A DNA stretch of 64,000 nt from a bacterium YEK0313 (GTDB lineage: Bacteria > Pseudomonadota > Alphaproteobacteria > Rhizobiales > Phreatobacteraceae). The translations under genes and the position numbers were made by a program. This document shows positions 43,016 through 51,597 of the stretch, piece by piece. Positions within the stretch are counted from its first letter, which is position 1. Every line of letters begins with the position of its first letter. The stretch lies in contig CCMO02000001.1 of the NCBI GenBank assembly GCA_000751295.2, positions 4,492,615 to 4,556,614 of the forward strand. The letters are read 5' to 3'. The notes beneath the pieces are model-generated. The model did no database searches. It was not told the DNA's origin and saw only the letters and a list, made by a program, of their open reading frames with translations.

Positions 43016-43776
43016 CTGACGGCTCCCGCGCGGTGCGGCTCCGGCCTGTCGCCGTCGACGAAGGCGTCCGTGCCGATCTCCTCGGTCAGCAGGCGGCCGG
43101 CGAGATCCAGTTCCGCGGCGCTCAGACGATCCGGCTGCGGCGCGAGCGTCAGCCCCGCCGCGACCGCCTTGCCGATCGCGGCCTGCACCATGTCGAGGCC
43201 GGGGCTCCGGCCGAGCGCGGCGGTCAGGTCCGTCACGGCCGGGCCCTTCGCTGCCGCGATCTGCGGCGCCAGCAGCATGGCGATGGCAGGGCCGATATCG
43301 GCGATGAGAAGCGAAGCCTGCAGCGCCGAGACCTGGCCGTCGAAGCCGCCGGCGAGCCCGCAGACCTTGGCTCCGCCGATCAGCACGGCATTGGCCGTCG
43401 GCGTGACGGGTTCGGCGCCCAACCCGCTGAGCGCCCCGGCCAGGGCCGAGGCGACGCGTGCGGCGAGGTCGCGCACGCCGCCAGCGACGACGAGGTCGAA
43501 GGTCAGCACGGAAGGCGTGACCACGATCGCACCGCCGCCGCTGACCCGTCGCGCGATCTCGACGCCGGCGCGCCGGCAGGCCGCGGCATCGATCGCATCG
43601 GCGAGCCTCTGGCCATGGCCGACGAGGACGGCCGGCCGATAGCGGTGGAAGCGCAGGATATCACGGGCGGCAGGCCAGCGCCGCGCCTCGCTCAGCGCGG
43701 CGGTCACCGCGACGTTCCAGCGCGCCGGAGCGAGCCCCGTATCGACCAGGCGGAGCGCGCCGGCCATCGGCGTCAC
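43012..43776 (-). CDS. lipoate/biotin-protein ligase-like protein (LplA family)
   Basis: About 254 aa. LplA-type motifs: LVGHGQRLADAID, RRVSGGGAIVVTPSVLTFDLVV (lipoyl-AMP loop) and NAVLIGGAKVCGLAGG with the conserved ligase Lys. The accessory C-terminal domain is reduced. It probably attaches lipoate (or octanoate) to the GcvH-like protein encoded two genes downstream. GTG 43776 overlaps the preceding stop as GTGA and has GAGGA close by; ATG 43767 is the alternative start. ATGA overlap with the DsrE-like gene at its end. Confidence 0.8.
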   Translation of the reverse strand: MTPMAGALRLVDTGLAPARWNVAVTAALSEARRWPAARDILRFHRYRPAVLVGHGQRLADAIDAAACRRAGVEIARRVSGGGAIVVTPSVLTFDLVVAGGVRDLAARVASALAGALSGLGAEPVTPTANAVLIGGAKVCGLAGGFDGQVSALQASLLIADIGPAIAMLLAPQIAAAKGPAVTDLTAALGRSPGLDMVQAAIGKAVAAGLTLAPQPDRLSAAELDLAGRLLTEEIGTDAFVDGDRPEPHRAGAVR

Positions 43777-44156
43777 ACTTCCTCGACCTGGAGCCGCCGG
43801 CCCCATTGATCGAAGAAATGTCCCTCGTTCAGCACCAGCCGGTCCTGGCCGAGCCGTTCTTCGAGAAGCCGCAGCCGGAGCCGTGCCGTCGGATTGTCGA
43901 GCGCCCCGCCATCGGCTGCCACCTCCGGAAAGAAGGCTGCGCCCTGCCAGGCCTGGCCGGAACCGGCGAGCAGCATGGTGATTTCGGGCCAGTCGACCTC
44001 GGCGCCGATGACGTTGAAATAGGTCGAGCAGAGCGGCGAGACCTTGGTCTCGGTAATGGCGACGAGCACGACGAGGGCGGTGAACTCGCCGCGACCGGCA
44101 AATTCGCCGCGGAGCCAGCGATCGAAATCGGTGCGGATCGGCTCAGAAGTCGACAA
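43773..44156 (-). CDS. unrecognised protein of the selenium/formate dehydrogenase cluster
   Basis: 127 aa; I do not recognise the family. It reads as a compact soluble alpha/beta domain: TALVVLVAITETKVSPLCSTYFNVIG, GAAFFPEVAADGG and a C-terminal NEGHFFDQWGRR. The single Cys in SPLCSTYF and His in NEGHFF are candidates for function. No signal peptide or membrane segment. The TTG start at 44156 is chosen for GGAG 8 bases upstream; it overlaps the preceding gene by 14 bp and ends in a GTGA overlap with the ligase-like gene. No ATG precedes the conserved-looking start of the domain. Confidence 0.65.
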   Translation of the reverse strand: MSTSEPIRTDFDRWLRGEFAGRGEFTALVVLVAITETKVSPLCSTYFNVIGAEVDWPEITMLLAGSGQAWQGAAFFPEVAADGGALDNPTARLRLRLLEERLGQDRLVLNEGHFFDQWGRRLQVEEV

Positions 44157-44598
44157 GTGGCGTCTCCGGCATGGCCGTATCGAACAGGCGCCAGAACGGC
44201 GTGCCGCGACTCGCCGCATACCAGGCCTCGAATGCGGCGAGCGCGCCGGCGGGATCGGCCGGCTCCTCGCGATCCGGCTCGCCGCGGTCGAGGGCCAGGA
44301 CCGCGCGCACCACGGCCGTGAACCGGCCGAGCACCTCTTCGCGCGCCTCGCTCATGGCCTGCCAACCAAGCCTGCCGGCGAGCATGGCCCGGCCCGCGCC
44401 GAGGGCGGCCGCCTCGTCATCCGCCTGGCCCACGGCCTCGCTGAGGCCGCGCATCAGGTTGAGGCGCCGGAAGGCGACGGCCCGCTCCTGCTCGAGCGCG
44501 GCGATGCGGGCGCCGACGGACCGGCGAAACTCCGTTTCCGCCTCGGCCGCCGCGCTCGCGGCGCGCGCGAGATCGGCGAGGAAAGCTGCGGCCGGCAT
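44143..44598 (-). CDS. unrecognised helical protein downstream of selC
   Basis: 151 aa, family not recognised. The N-terminal ~60 residues are Ala/Glu/Arg-rich and likely a coiled coil (AAAEAETEFRRSVGARIAALEQERAVAFRRLNL-type repeats). A C-terminal domain follows with AFEAWYAASRGTPFWRLFDT. No signal or membrane segment. ATG 44598 follows AGGGACGAG. It begins 20 bp after the selB stop and overlaps the next gene by 14 bp, so it belongs to the same run. A role in formate dehydrogenase assembly is possible from position alone. Confidence 0.65.
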   Translation of the reverse strand: MPAAAFLADLARAASAAAEAETEFRRSVGARIAALEQERAVAFRRLNLMRGLSEAVGQADDEAAALGAGRAMLAGRLGWQAMSEAREEVLGRFTAVVRAVLALDRGEPDREEPADPAGALAAFEAWYAASRGTPFWRLFDTAMPETPLVDF

Positions 44599-44617
44599 CG
44601 TCTCGTCCCTGGGCAAG

Positions 44618-46756
44618 CTACTGGCTTTCCGTGTCCTTTTGCCTCCTGCGTTCGCCCGGACGGCCGTCCTCGGCGTCGGGCGAACGAAAGAAGCATGGAA
44701 ATGGCGGAGGAGAGAGGGAGTCGAACCCACCAGAGACCGGCTCGCGGCCCCTTCCGGATTTGAAGTCCGGACGCCCCACCGGGGACGATTCTCTTCCAGA
44801 ATGCTGTTGGCGCGTCGGCGAGTCTTCCGCCGGTTGCCCGAACAAATCAAGCCGGTGCGGATTGATGCGGCGGAGATCGCCGCGGCGGAAGGTCACGCCG
44901 TGGCGATCGAAGAACTCCAGGATCTGGATGGCGACCTTGCGGCCATTGTCCAGTCGGTCACGCAGCTGCGCGGCGATGAATTCGCCCTTGGGAGCGGTGG
45001 CCGCGATATCGACGATGATGGTGACGATCTCGCCGACCGCCGAACGCAGGAAGAAATGGTCGTGGGCGATCTCGTCGACCCGGCCGAGGCGGCCGGCGAG
45101 CTTGGCGAGCCGGCGCACATGGGCCTCGTCGAGGCCGGTGAGGCCTGCTATGTCGCGCACGCGCGGCGGCTTGAAGCGCTCCGCGCCGCCGATCAGGCCG
45201 GCGATCCGCTCCCAGGCCGCCTCGTCGGCGGCAGAGAGCCTGACCTCATGGCTGGCAAGCCGCAGCCAGGCGCCGTCGAGCGCCAGCGTGCCGTCGGCGG
45301 CGAGCGGCCGGAGAAAGGCCTTGAAGGCCGGTGCGGGAAGCCTCGGCTCGCTCTGCATGCGCAGGCGCTCGAGCCCGATGCCGGGCAGGTCCGGATTGTC
45401 CTGATGATAGGCGGCGAGAGCGGCGACGATGCCCGCCCGGAAGCACTCGGCAGATGCCGGCGAGAGCACGATCTCGCCGCCCCCGGCCTGGGCCCTGACG
45501 AGCCCGAGCCGCGCCGCGATCGCCTCCCGCTCGGTATCGCCCAGGGCATGGTCGCGGGCGAAGGCGACGAGATCGACATGGTGTGGTGGCGCCGCCAGCA
45601 GGGCCTCGAGGGCGGCCGCCGGATCGGCATGCCCGAGGGCATCGAGCTGCGCCATGCGTTCGGGCGTGCGGCGCTTGCGCGCGGGAGCCCGCAGGTCGAG
45701 CACGGTGCCGCCCGCCATCGTGCGCTGCGCCGTGGTGTCGCGCAGCACGAAACGGTCGCCGACGGCGGCGGCAATCGGCCGGTCGAGCACCAGCTGCACG
45801 CGGACATGCGCGCCGGCGACCGCCGGAACGTCGTCGATCAGCACGAGCCGGGCTCCGATATCCGCCGCCGCGTGGTGCAGCCGGACCGGCATCCATTGCA
45901 CGAGTGCGCGCGGCTCGGAGGCCAGCACGTCGAGTGCGGCGTCGATGCGGGCGGCGGGCGCGTGCAGGGCCGGGTCGAGCACGACGTCGCCGCGCGCGAT
46001 GGCATCCTTGCTCACGCCCTCGCCGGCGAGATTCAGCGCGCAGCGCTCCCCGGCCCGGCCGCGCTCCACCGCGACGTTCTGCGCATGAATGGCCCGCACC
46101 CGCGCGCCGAGACCGGACGGGCTGACGATCACGCGGTCGCCGATCCCAACCGTACCGGACAGGACCGTGCCGGTCACAACCGTGCCGGCCCCGGCCAGCG
46201 TGAACGAGCGGTCGACGGCGAGCCGGAAGGCGCCCGTGGCGCGCCTTGCGCCGAGCGCGCTAGCCGCAGTGAAGAGCCGGGTGCGGAGCTCGTCGATGCC
46301 CTCGCCCGTCAGCGCCGAGACCGGCACGATCGCGGCGCCGGCAAGGCGCGTCGATGCCACCAGCTCGGTGGCCTCCGCGGTGACCTCGGCGAGCCGTTCC
46401 GGCCCGACCTTGTCGCATTTGGTCACGGCCACCAGCCCGGCGGACAGGCCGAGCAGGTCGAGAATGGCGAGATGTTCGCGGGTCTGCGGCATGATCCCGT
46501 CGTCGGCGGCGATCACCAGCAGCGCGAAGTCGATGCCGGTGGCGCCGGCCAGCATGGTGTGCACGAATTTCTCGTGGCCGGGCACGTCGACGAAGCCGAG
46601 CCTCGTCCCCTCGCGATCGCTCAGATAGGCAAAGCCCAGCTCGATCGAGATGCCGCGGACCTTCTCCTCCTTCAGCCGATCGGTCTCGACGCCGGTCAGC
46701 GCCCGGATCAGGGCCGTCTTGCCATGATCGATATGACCGGCGGTGCCGACGATCAT
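44618..46756 (-). CDS. selB: selenocysteine-specific elongation factor SelB
   Basis: SelB delivers Sec-tRNA-Sec to UGA codons marked by a SECIS hairpin. GTPase marks: GTAGHIDHGKTALIRALTG (~4-22), ISIELGFAYL, FVDVPGHEKFVHTMLAG and TKCDKVG. C-terminal winged-helix repeats follow, ending near residue 645 (FFDRHGVTFRRGDLRRINPHRLDLF). The frame has no stop there. It runs on through the whole selC gene to a TAG at 44618, giving 712 codons against about 614-640 in the family, so the last ~65 residues are translated tRNA-Sec and flank. ATG 46756 overlaps the Sel1 stop as ATGA. Confidence 0.92.
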   Translation of the reverse strand: MIVGTAGHIDHGKTALIRALTGVETDRLKEEKVRGISIELGFAYLSDREGTRLGFVDVPGHEKFVHTMLAGATGIDFALLVIAADDGIMPQTREHLAILDLLGLSAGLVAVTKCDKVGPERLAEVTAEATELVASTRLAGAAIVPVSALTGEGIDELRTRLFTAASALGARRATGAFRLAVDRSFTLAGAGTVVTGTVLSGTVGIGDRVIVSPSGLGARVRAIHAQNVAVERGRAGERCALNLAGEGVSKDAIARGDVVLDPALHAPAARIDAALDVLASEPRALVQWMPVRLHHAAADIGARLVLIDDVPAVAGAHVRVQLVLDRPIAAAVGDRFVLRDTTAQRTMAGGTVLDLRAPARKRRTPERMAQLDALGHADPAAALEALLAAPPHHVDLVAFARDHALGDTEREAIAARLGLVRAQAGGGEIVLSPASAECFRAGIVAALAAYHQDNPDLPGIGLERLRMQSEPRLPAPAFKAFLRPLAADGTLALDGAWLRLASHEVRLSAADEAAWERIAGLIGGAERFKPPRVRDIAGLTGLDEAHVRRLAKLAGRLGRVDEIAHDHFFLRSAVGEIVTIIVDIAATAPKGEFIAAQLRDRLDNGRKVAIQILEFFDRHGVTFRRGDLRRINPHRLDLFGQPAEDSPTRQQHSGRESSPVGRPDFKSGRGREPVSGGFDSLSPPPFPCFFRSPDAEDGRPGERRRQKDTESQ
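44702..44797 (-). tRNA. selC: tRNA-Sec (UCA anticodon)
   Basis: Read on the minus strand, 96 nt including an encoded CCA: GGAAGAGA acceptor start, extended D arm (CCCC GGT GGGG), anticodon stem-loop CCGGACTTCAAATCCGG with anticodon TCA, a long variable arm (GGGGCCGCGAGCC onward), T arm GGGTTCGACTCCC and a G discriminator. Length, the 8-bp acceptor stem and the long extra arm fit bacterial tRNA-Sec and align base for base with E. coli selC over much of their length. The acceptor stem has one A-C mismatch at pair 4. It lies inside the selB reading frame, on the same strand. Confidence 0.96.
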
Positions 46757-47551
46757 GAGCCCGGCTCCGGCAGGGGGCGCGCCGCCCGCTCCTCGGCCTC
46801 GGCCTGCTCGGCCGGGCTCAGCTCGCGCAGCACCGCGCGCATATAGGCCTGCGCCAGTTCGCTGCCGCCCGTCCGCGCCCGGAGCAGCAGCGCATAGCTC
46901 GCGACCGCGTCTTTTGGCACGCCGGCGCCGAGATGGAAGGCGGCGCCCAACATCGTCTGCGCCCAGGCCTGGCCCCTTTCGGCGGCCTTGGCCCACCATT
47001 CGGCGGCAAGGCGCGGATCCCGGTCCACGCCGAGCCCTTCATGGTAGATGAGACCCATCCGGGCCATCGCATCCGCCATGCCCTGCCCGGCTGCCGCCTC
47101 GGCCCAGCGCCGCGCCTCGCCGTAGTCGGGCGGGATCACCGTCTCGTCGAGCAGCATCATGCTCAGCATGTCCTGCGCCATGGCATTGCCGGCTTCGGCC
47201 GCGCGCCGGTAGAACGTCGCCGCCTGCCCGTAATCCCGCTCGATCTCGTCGCCGTTGAAATGGAGCTGGGCGAGATTGAACTCGGCCGCATGGTCGCCGC
47301 CCTGCGCCGCGAGAGTCAGCCAGCGCACGGCGAGCGCCATGTCCTTCTCCACGCCCCAGCCACGCGAAAAGCAGGCGCCGATATTGTTCTGGGCGCGGGC
47401 GACGCCGGCATGGGCCAGCGGCGACCAGATGGCGAGGGCCTGCTCGAAACGGCCCGCATCGGCGGCGGCGCGCGCCTCGTCGAGCATGGCCGAGATCGAG
47501 TCGGCCGGCTCGGCGGCCTCGCGCCGCGCCCAGGCGCGTGTCGAAAGCCAG

Positions 47552-47565
<14 letters not shown>
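46753..47565 (-). CDS. Sel1-repeat (TPR-like) protein between selA and selB
   Basis: 270 aa, about five to six Sel1-like repeats of ~36 residues (GVARAQNNIGACFSRGWGVEKD, GDHAAEFNLAQLHFNG, GNAMAQDMLSMMLLDE, GMADAMARMGLIYHEGLGVDRD, GQAWAQTMLGAAFHLGAGVPKD). Such solenoids bind partner proteins. No signal peptide. The ATG at 47565 lies inside the 3' end of selA (14-bp overlap) and the stop overlaps selB, so it is co-translated with the Sec machinery. A scaffold role is plausible, but nothing in the sequence proves it. Confidence 0.85.
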
Positions 47566-48944
<1,379 letters not shown>

Positions 48945-48946
48945 GG

Positions 48947-49879
48947 CTAGTAACCGAACAGGAACGGATTGAGCCCGCCCCGCCGATAGCCGGTCTGGCG
49001 CATCAGAAGGTCGAGGCCGAGGCTCGCGACATCGTCGGCGACCGGATCGAGATCGGGGTTCCGGTGTTGCTGGAGGACCTTCACATAGGCCTGGCAGGCA
49101 TCGCAGGTCTCCGCCCGCACCAGTGCCTCGGTGCCTTCGCCCACCCCCTCGTCGACCGCCTGATAGCCGATCTTCGCCGTCTCGCCGCACAGCGTGCATT
49201 TGATCCGCACGACATGCCACTGCGTCGCGCAGAGCGAGCAGGTCGCGAAGCGTGTCCCATGCGCGCCGCGCCAGCCGACGACGGCGGAGGCGACGGGCGG
49301 CGCGCCGCAGCTCGGACAGGCTCCTTCGCCGGCCGGCTTCAGCCGGTCGGCGGCAAGACCGCCGGCAAGCCGCGTGAAATGCAGCTGGAGGGCCGCGGCG
49401 ACATAGACATGCTCGGCGACCGCCTCGGTCGGCGCCGCCCCCGCGAGCAGGAGCGCAGCCATGGCCTCGCGCTCGTCCTCGCCCGCGGCCGTCACGCGGC
49501 GCAACGCGGCGCGCCCGGCCTCGGGCATTTCGATCTCGGGCGCGAGTGCGAAGAGCGCGTCCATCGTCGCCGCGAGCGCCTCGTCGGAAGCGGCATGGCC
49601 GCGGTCGAGCGGCGGCATTCCGAAGTCATAGGCGCGGGCGAGCCGGGCCTCGTCGGGCATGACCGGCGCGGGCAGGCCTTCCTGCGCACGATGCTGCGCC
49701 TCGGCAAGACCGGCGAGAAACCGCAGATAGGGGCGGAGCTCATGGCCTTCCGACAGGATCGCGAAGCGCTGCGCACGCTGCCGGAAGTGGACGGCCGCAT
49801 CGGGCAGCCGGGCGAAGGGCGGTGCTGCGGCCTCTCCTATGGCGACGCCACCCGCCGCCCCACCGACAACCTTGCTCAT
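48947..49879 (-). CDS. fdhE: formate dehydrogenase accessory protein FdhE
   Basis: 310 aa. FdhE is a cytoplasmic chaperone for the respiratory formate dehydrogenase. Its rubredoxin-like Cys pairs are present: ACPSCGAPP (~200), ATCSLCATQW, IKCTLCGETAK and ETCDACQAYVK, with the conserved C-terminal DLDPVADDVASLGLD. It starts 64 bp after fdoI and ends 2 bp before the selA start. The target enzyme is encoded immediately upstream, which fixes the assignment. Confidence 0.95.
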   Translation of the reverse strand: MSKVVGGAAGGVAIGEAAAPPFARLPDAAVHFRQRAQRFAILSEGHELRPYLRFLAGLAEAQHRAQEGLPAPVMPDEARLARAYDFGMPPLDRGHAASDEALAATMDALFALAPEIEMPEAGRAALRRVTAAGEDEREAMAALLLAGAAPTEAVAEHVYVAAALQLHFTRLAGGLAADRLKPAGEGACPSCGAPPVASAVVGWRGAHGTRFATCSLCATQWHVVRIKCTLCGETAKIGYQAVDEGVGEGTEALVRAETCDACQAYVKVLQQHRNPDLDPVADDVASLGLDLLMRQTGYRRGGLNPFLFGY

Positions 49880-49943
49880 GCTTCACCTCACGAACCGCAC
49901 GGGCCACGTGTCATTGTCCAAGCGCCGGGCATCGAGCCCGCCG

Positions 49944-50645
49944 TCATTCCGCCGGCGTCGCACCTGCCTTGTCGCCGTCATGCCGGCCGGAAACGAGTTT
50001 CCGCAGCCATTTGCGATGATGCCGCCAGGCCCAGCCGCCGGTCACCTGGCCGCGGGTCATGGCGCTGATCGTGCCGCGCACCCAGATCGCGGCGTAGACA
50101 TGGACGATCCAGACGCAAATCGCGACGATCGCCGCGAAAGCGTGCACCAGGACGGCGATGCGCTTCTGCTCGATCGTGAAATAGGGGCCGAAATACTGGT
50201 CCCAGATGACGATGCCGGTGGAGATCAAGACGATGATCAGCAGCGACATCGACCAGAAAACCAGCTTCTGGCCGGCATTGTACTTGCCGACCTCGGGCAG
50301 GTTCTCCTCGTGACCGTTGAGCACGTCGCGGATCTTCGAGAGCCAGACATTGTCGGTCCGCTCCCACAGGTTCAGCTTCCAGAACCGGAGGAACAGGCCG
50401 CAGAAGCCGAAGAACAGCACCACGCCGAACCAGGGATGCAGCGCCCGGGTGTTCTGCCCGCCGCCGAACAGCGCGGTCAGGCCGAACAGGCTCGGGTGGA
50501 ACAGGGCAAGCCCCGACACGGCCAGCAGGATCAGGCTGATGGCGGTGATCCAGTGGTTGATCCGGGCGCCCACCGAATACCGGTCGACCACGACGGGATT
50601 GCCGTCATGCACCTGGTCGCCGGGAGAGACGTCGCGCGTGCTCAT
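49944..50645 (-). CDS. fdoI: formate dehydrogenase gamma subunit, cytochrome b556
   Basis: 233 aa, four membrane helices, with the haem-ligand histidines in RINHWITAISLILLAVSGLAL and HPWFGVVLFFGF and in VLVHAFAAIVAICVWIVHVYAA. It takes electrons from the beta subunit to the quinone pool across the inner membrane. ATGA overlap with fdoH. The N-terminal ~20 residues and the charged C-terminal tail are cytoplasmic. Confidence 0.94.
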   Translation of the reverse strand: MSTRDVSPGDQVHDGNPVVVDRYSVGARINHWITAISLILLAVSGLALFHPSLFGLTALFGGGQNTRALHPWFGVVLFFGFCGLFLRFWKLNLWERTDNVWLSKIRDVLNGHEENLPEVGKYNAGQKLVFWSMSLLIIVLISTGIVIWDQYFGPYFTIEQKRIAVLVHAFAAIVAICVWIVHVYAAIWVRGTISAMTRGQVTGGWAWRHHRKWLRKLVSGRHDGDKAGATPAE

Positions 50646-51580
50646 GCCTCGCCCTCCGTCAGACGCTTGGCATCCTCCTCATCCTCGCGCGACACCCGGT
50701 TGGGGCCGGAAATCGCGTGATGCAGGAAACCGAAGGCGGCGGTGAGGCCGATGACGGCGAGGCCGGCATATTTGGCAGCCCCCTTCCACAATTCGACCAG
50801 CGGGCTGATGCGTGGGTTCTTCGCAAGCCCGGCATAGAGCTCCGGCTGGTCGGCATGGTGCAGCACGTACATGACGTGGGTGCCTCCGACGCCGGGCGGA
50901 TCATAGAGCCCGGCATTGCGGTAGCCGCGCGACTTCAGGTCGCGGATCCGGCCCTCGGCATGCTGGCGCATCTCGTCCTTGGTGCCAAAGACGATCGCCT
51001 GGGTCGGACAGGCCTTGGCGCAGGCCGGGCCCTGATCGACCGCCACGCGGTCGGAGCACAGCGTGCACTTGTAGGCCTTGTGATCGACCTGGCTGATGCG
51101 CGGAATGTTGAAGGGGCAGCCCTTCACGCAATAGCCGCAGCCAATGCAGTTCTCGTGCACGAAGTCGACGATGCCATTGGTGTACTGGACGATCGCACCC
51201 GGCGCCGGACAGGCCTTCAGACAGCCGGGATCGGCGCAATGCATGCAGCCGTCCTTGCGGATCAGCCATTCCAGGTTGCGCGTTTCCGGGTTCACCCATT
51301 CGGTGAAGCGCATCACCGTCAGGCTCGCCGGCGTCAGGTCGACCGGATTGTCATAGGTGCCGTGGTTGATGCCGACCGGCTCGCGCAGGTCGTTCCATTC
51401 CAGGCAGGCCGACTGGCAGGCCTTGCAGCCGATGCATTTGGAGACATCGATCAGCTTGGCCATCGGGGTGAGCTGGCGCGCCGGGGTCGGCACGCTGGAG
51501 GCCGACCGGCGCACGATATCGGCTTCGCCGAACCGCGGCTGCGTCTTGGCCAGATCGGGATTGGGAAGCGGCGGAAACAT
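50642..51580 (-). CDS. fdoH: formate dehydrogenase beta subunit, iron-sulfur protein
   Basis: 312 aa. Four [4Fe-4S] cluster motifs: CIGCKACQSACLEW (from Cys49), CMHCADPGCLKACP, CIGCGYCVKGCPF and CTLCSDRVAVDQGPACAKACP, then a single C-terminal membrane helix (YAGLAVIGLTAAFGFLHHAI) that anchors it to the periplasmic face as in FdnH/FdoH. The first ~38 residues are an extra, proline-rich stretch, and MAKLIDVSKCIGC at Met40 could be an alternative start. 17 bp after fdoG. Confidence 0.95.
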   Translation of the reverse strand: MFPPLPNPDLAKTQPRFGEADIVRRSASSVPTPARQLTPMAKLIDVSKCIGCKACQSACLEWNDLREPVGINHGTYDNPVDLTPASLTVMRFTEWVNPETRNLEWLIRKDGCMHCADPGCLKACPAPGAIVQYTNGIVDFVHENCIGCGYCVKGCPFNIPRISQVDHKAYKCTLCSDRVAVDQGPACAKACPTQAIVFGTKDEMRQHAEGRIRDLKSRGYRNAGLYDPPGVGGTHVMYVLHHADQPELYAGLAKNPRISPLVELWKGAAKYAGLAVIGLTAAFGFLHHAISGPNRVSREDEEDAKRLTEGEA

Positions 51581-51597
51581 GGGCGTGCCTCCTCAGA

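Noticed and set aside
44618..44797. The C-terminal extension of SelB as a functional domain.
   Set aside because: Its residues are simply tRNA-Sec sequence read as codons; no independent evidence of function.
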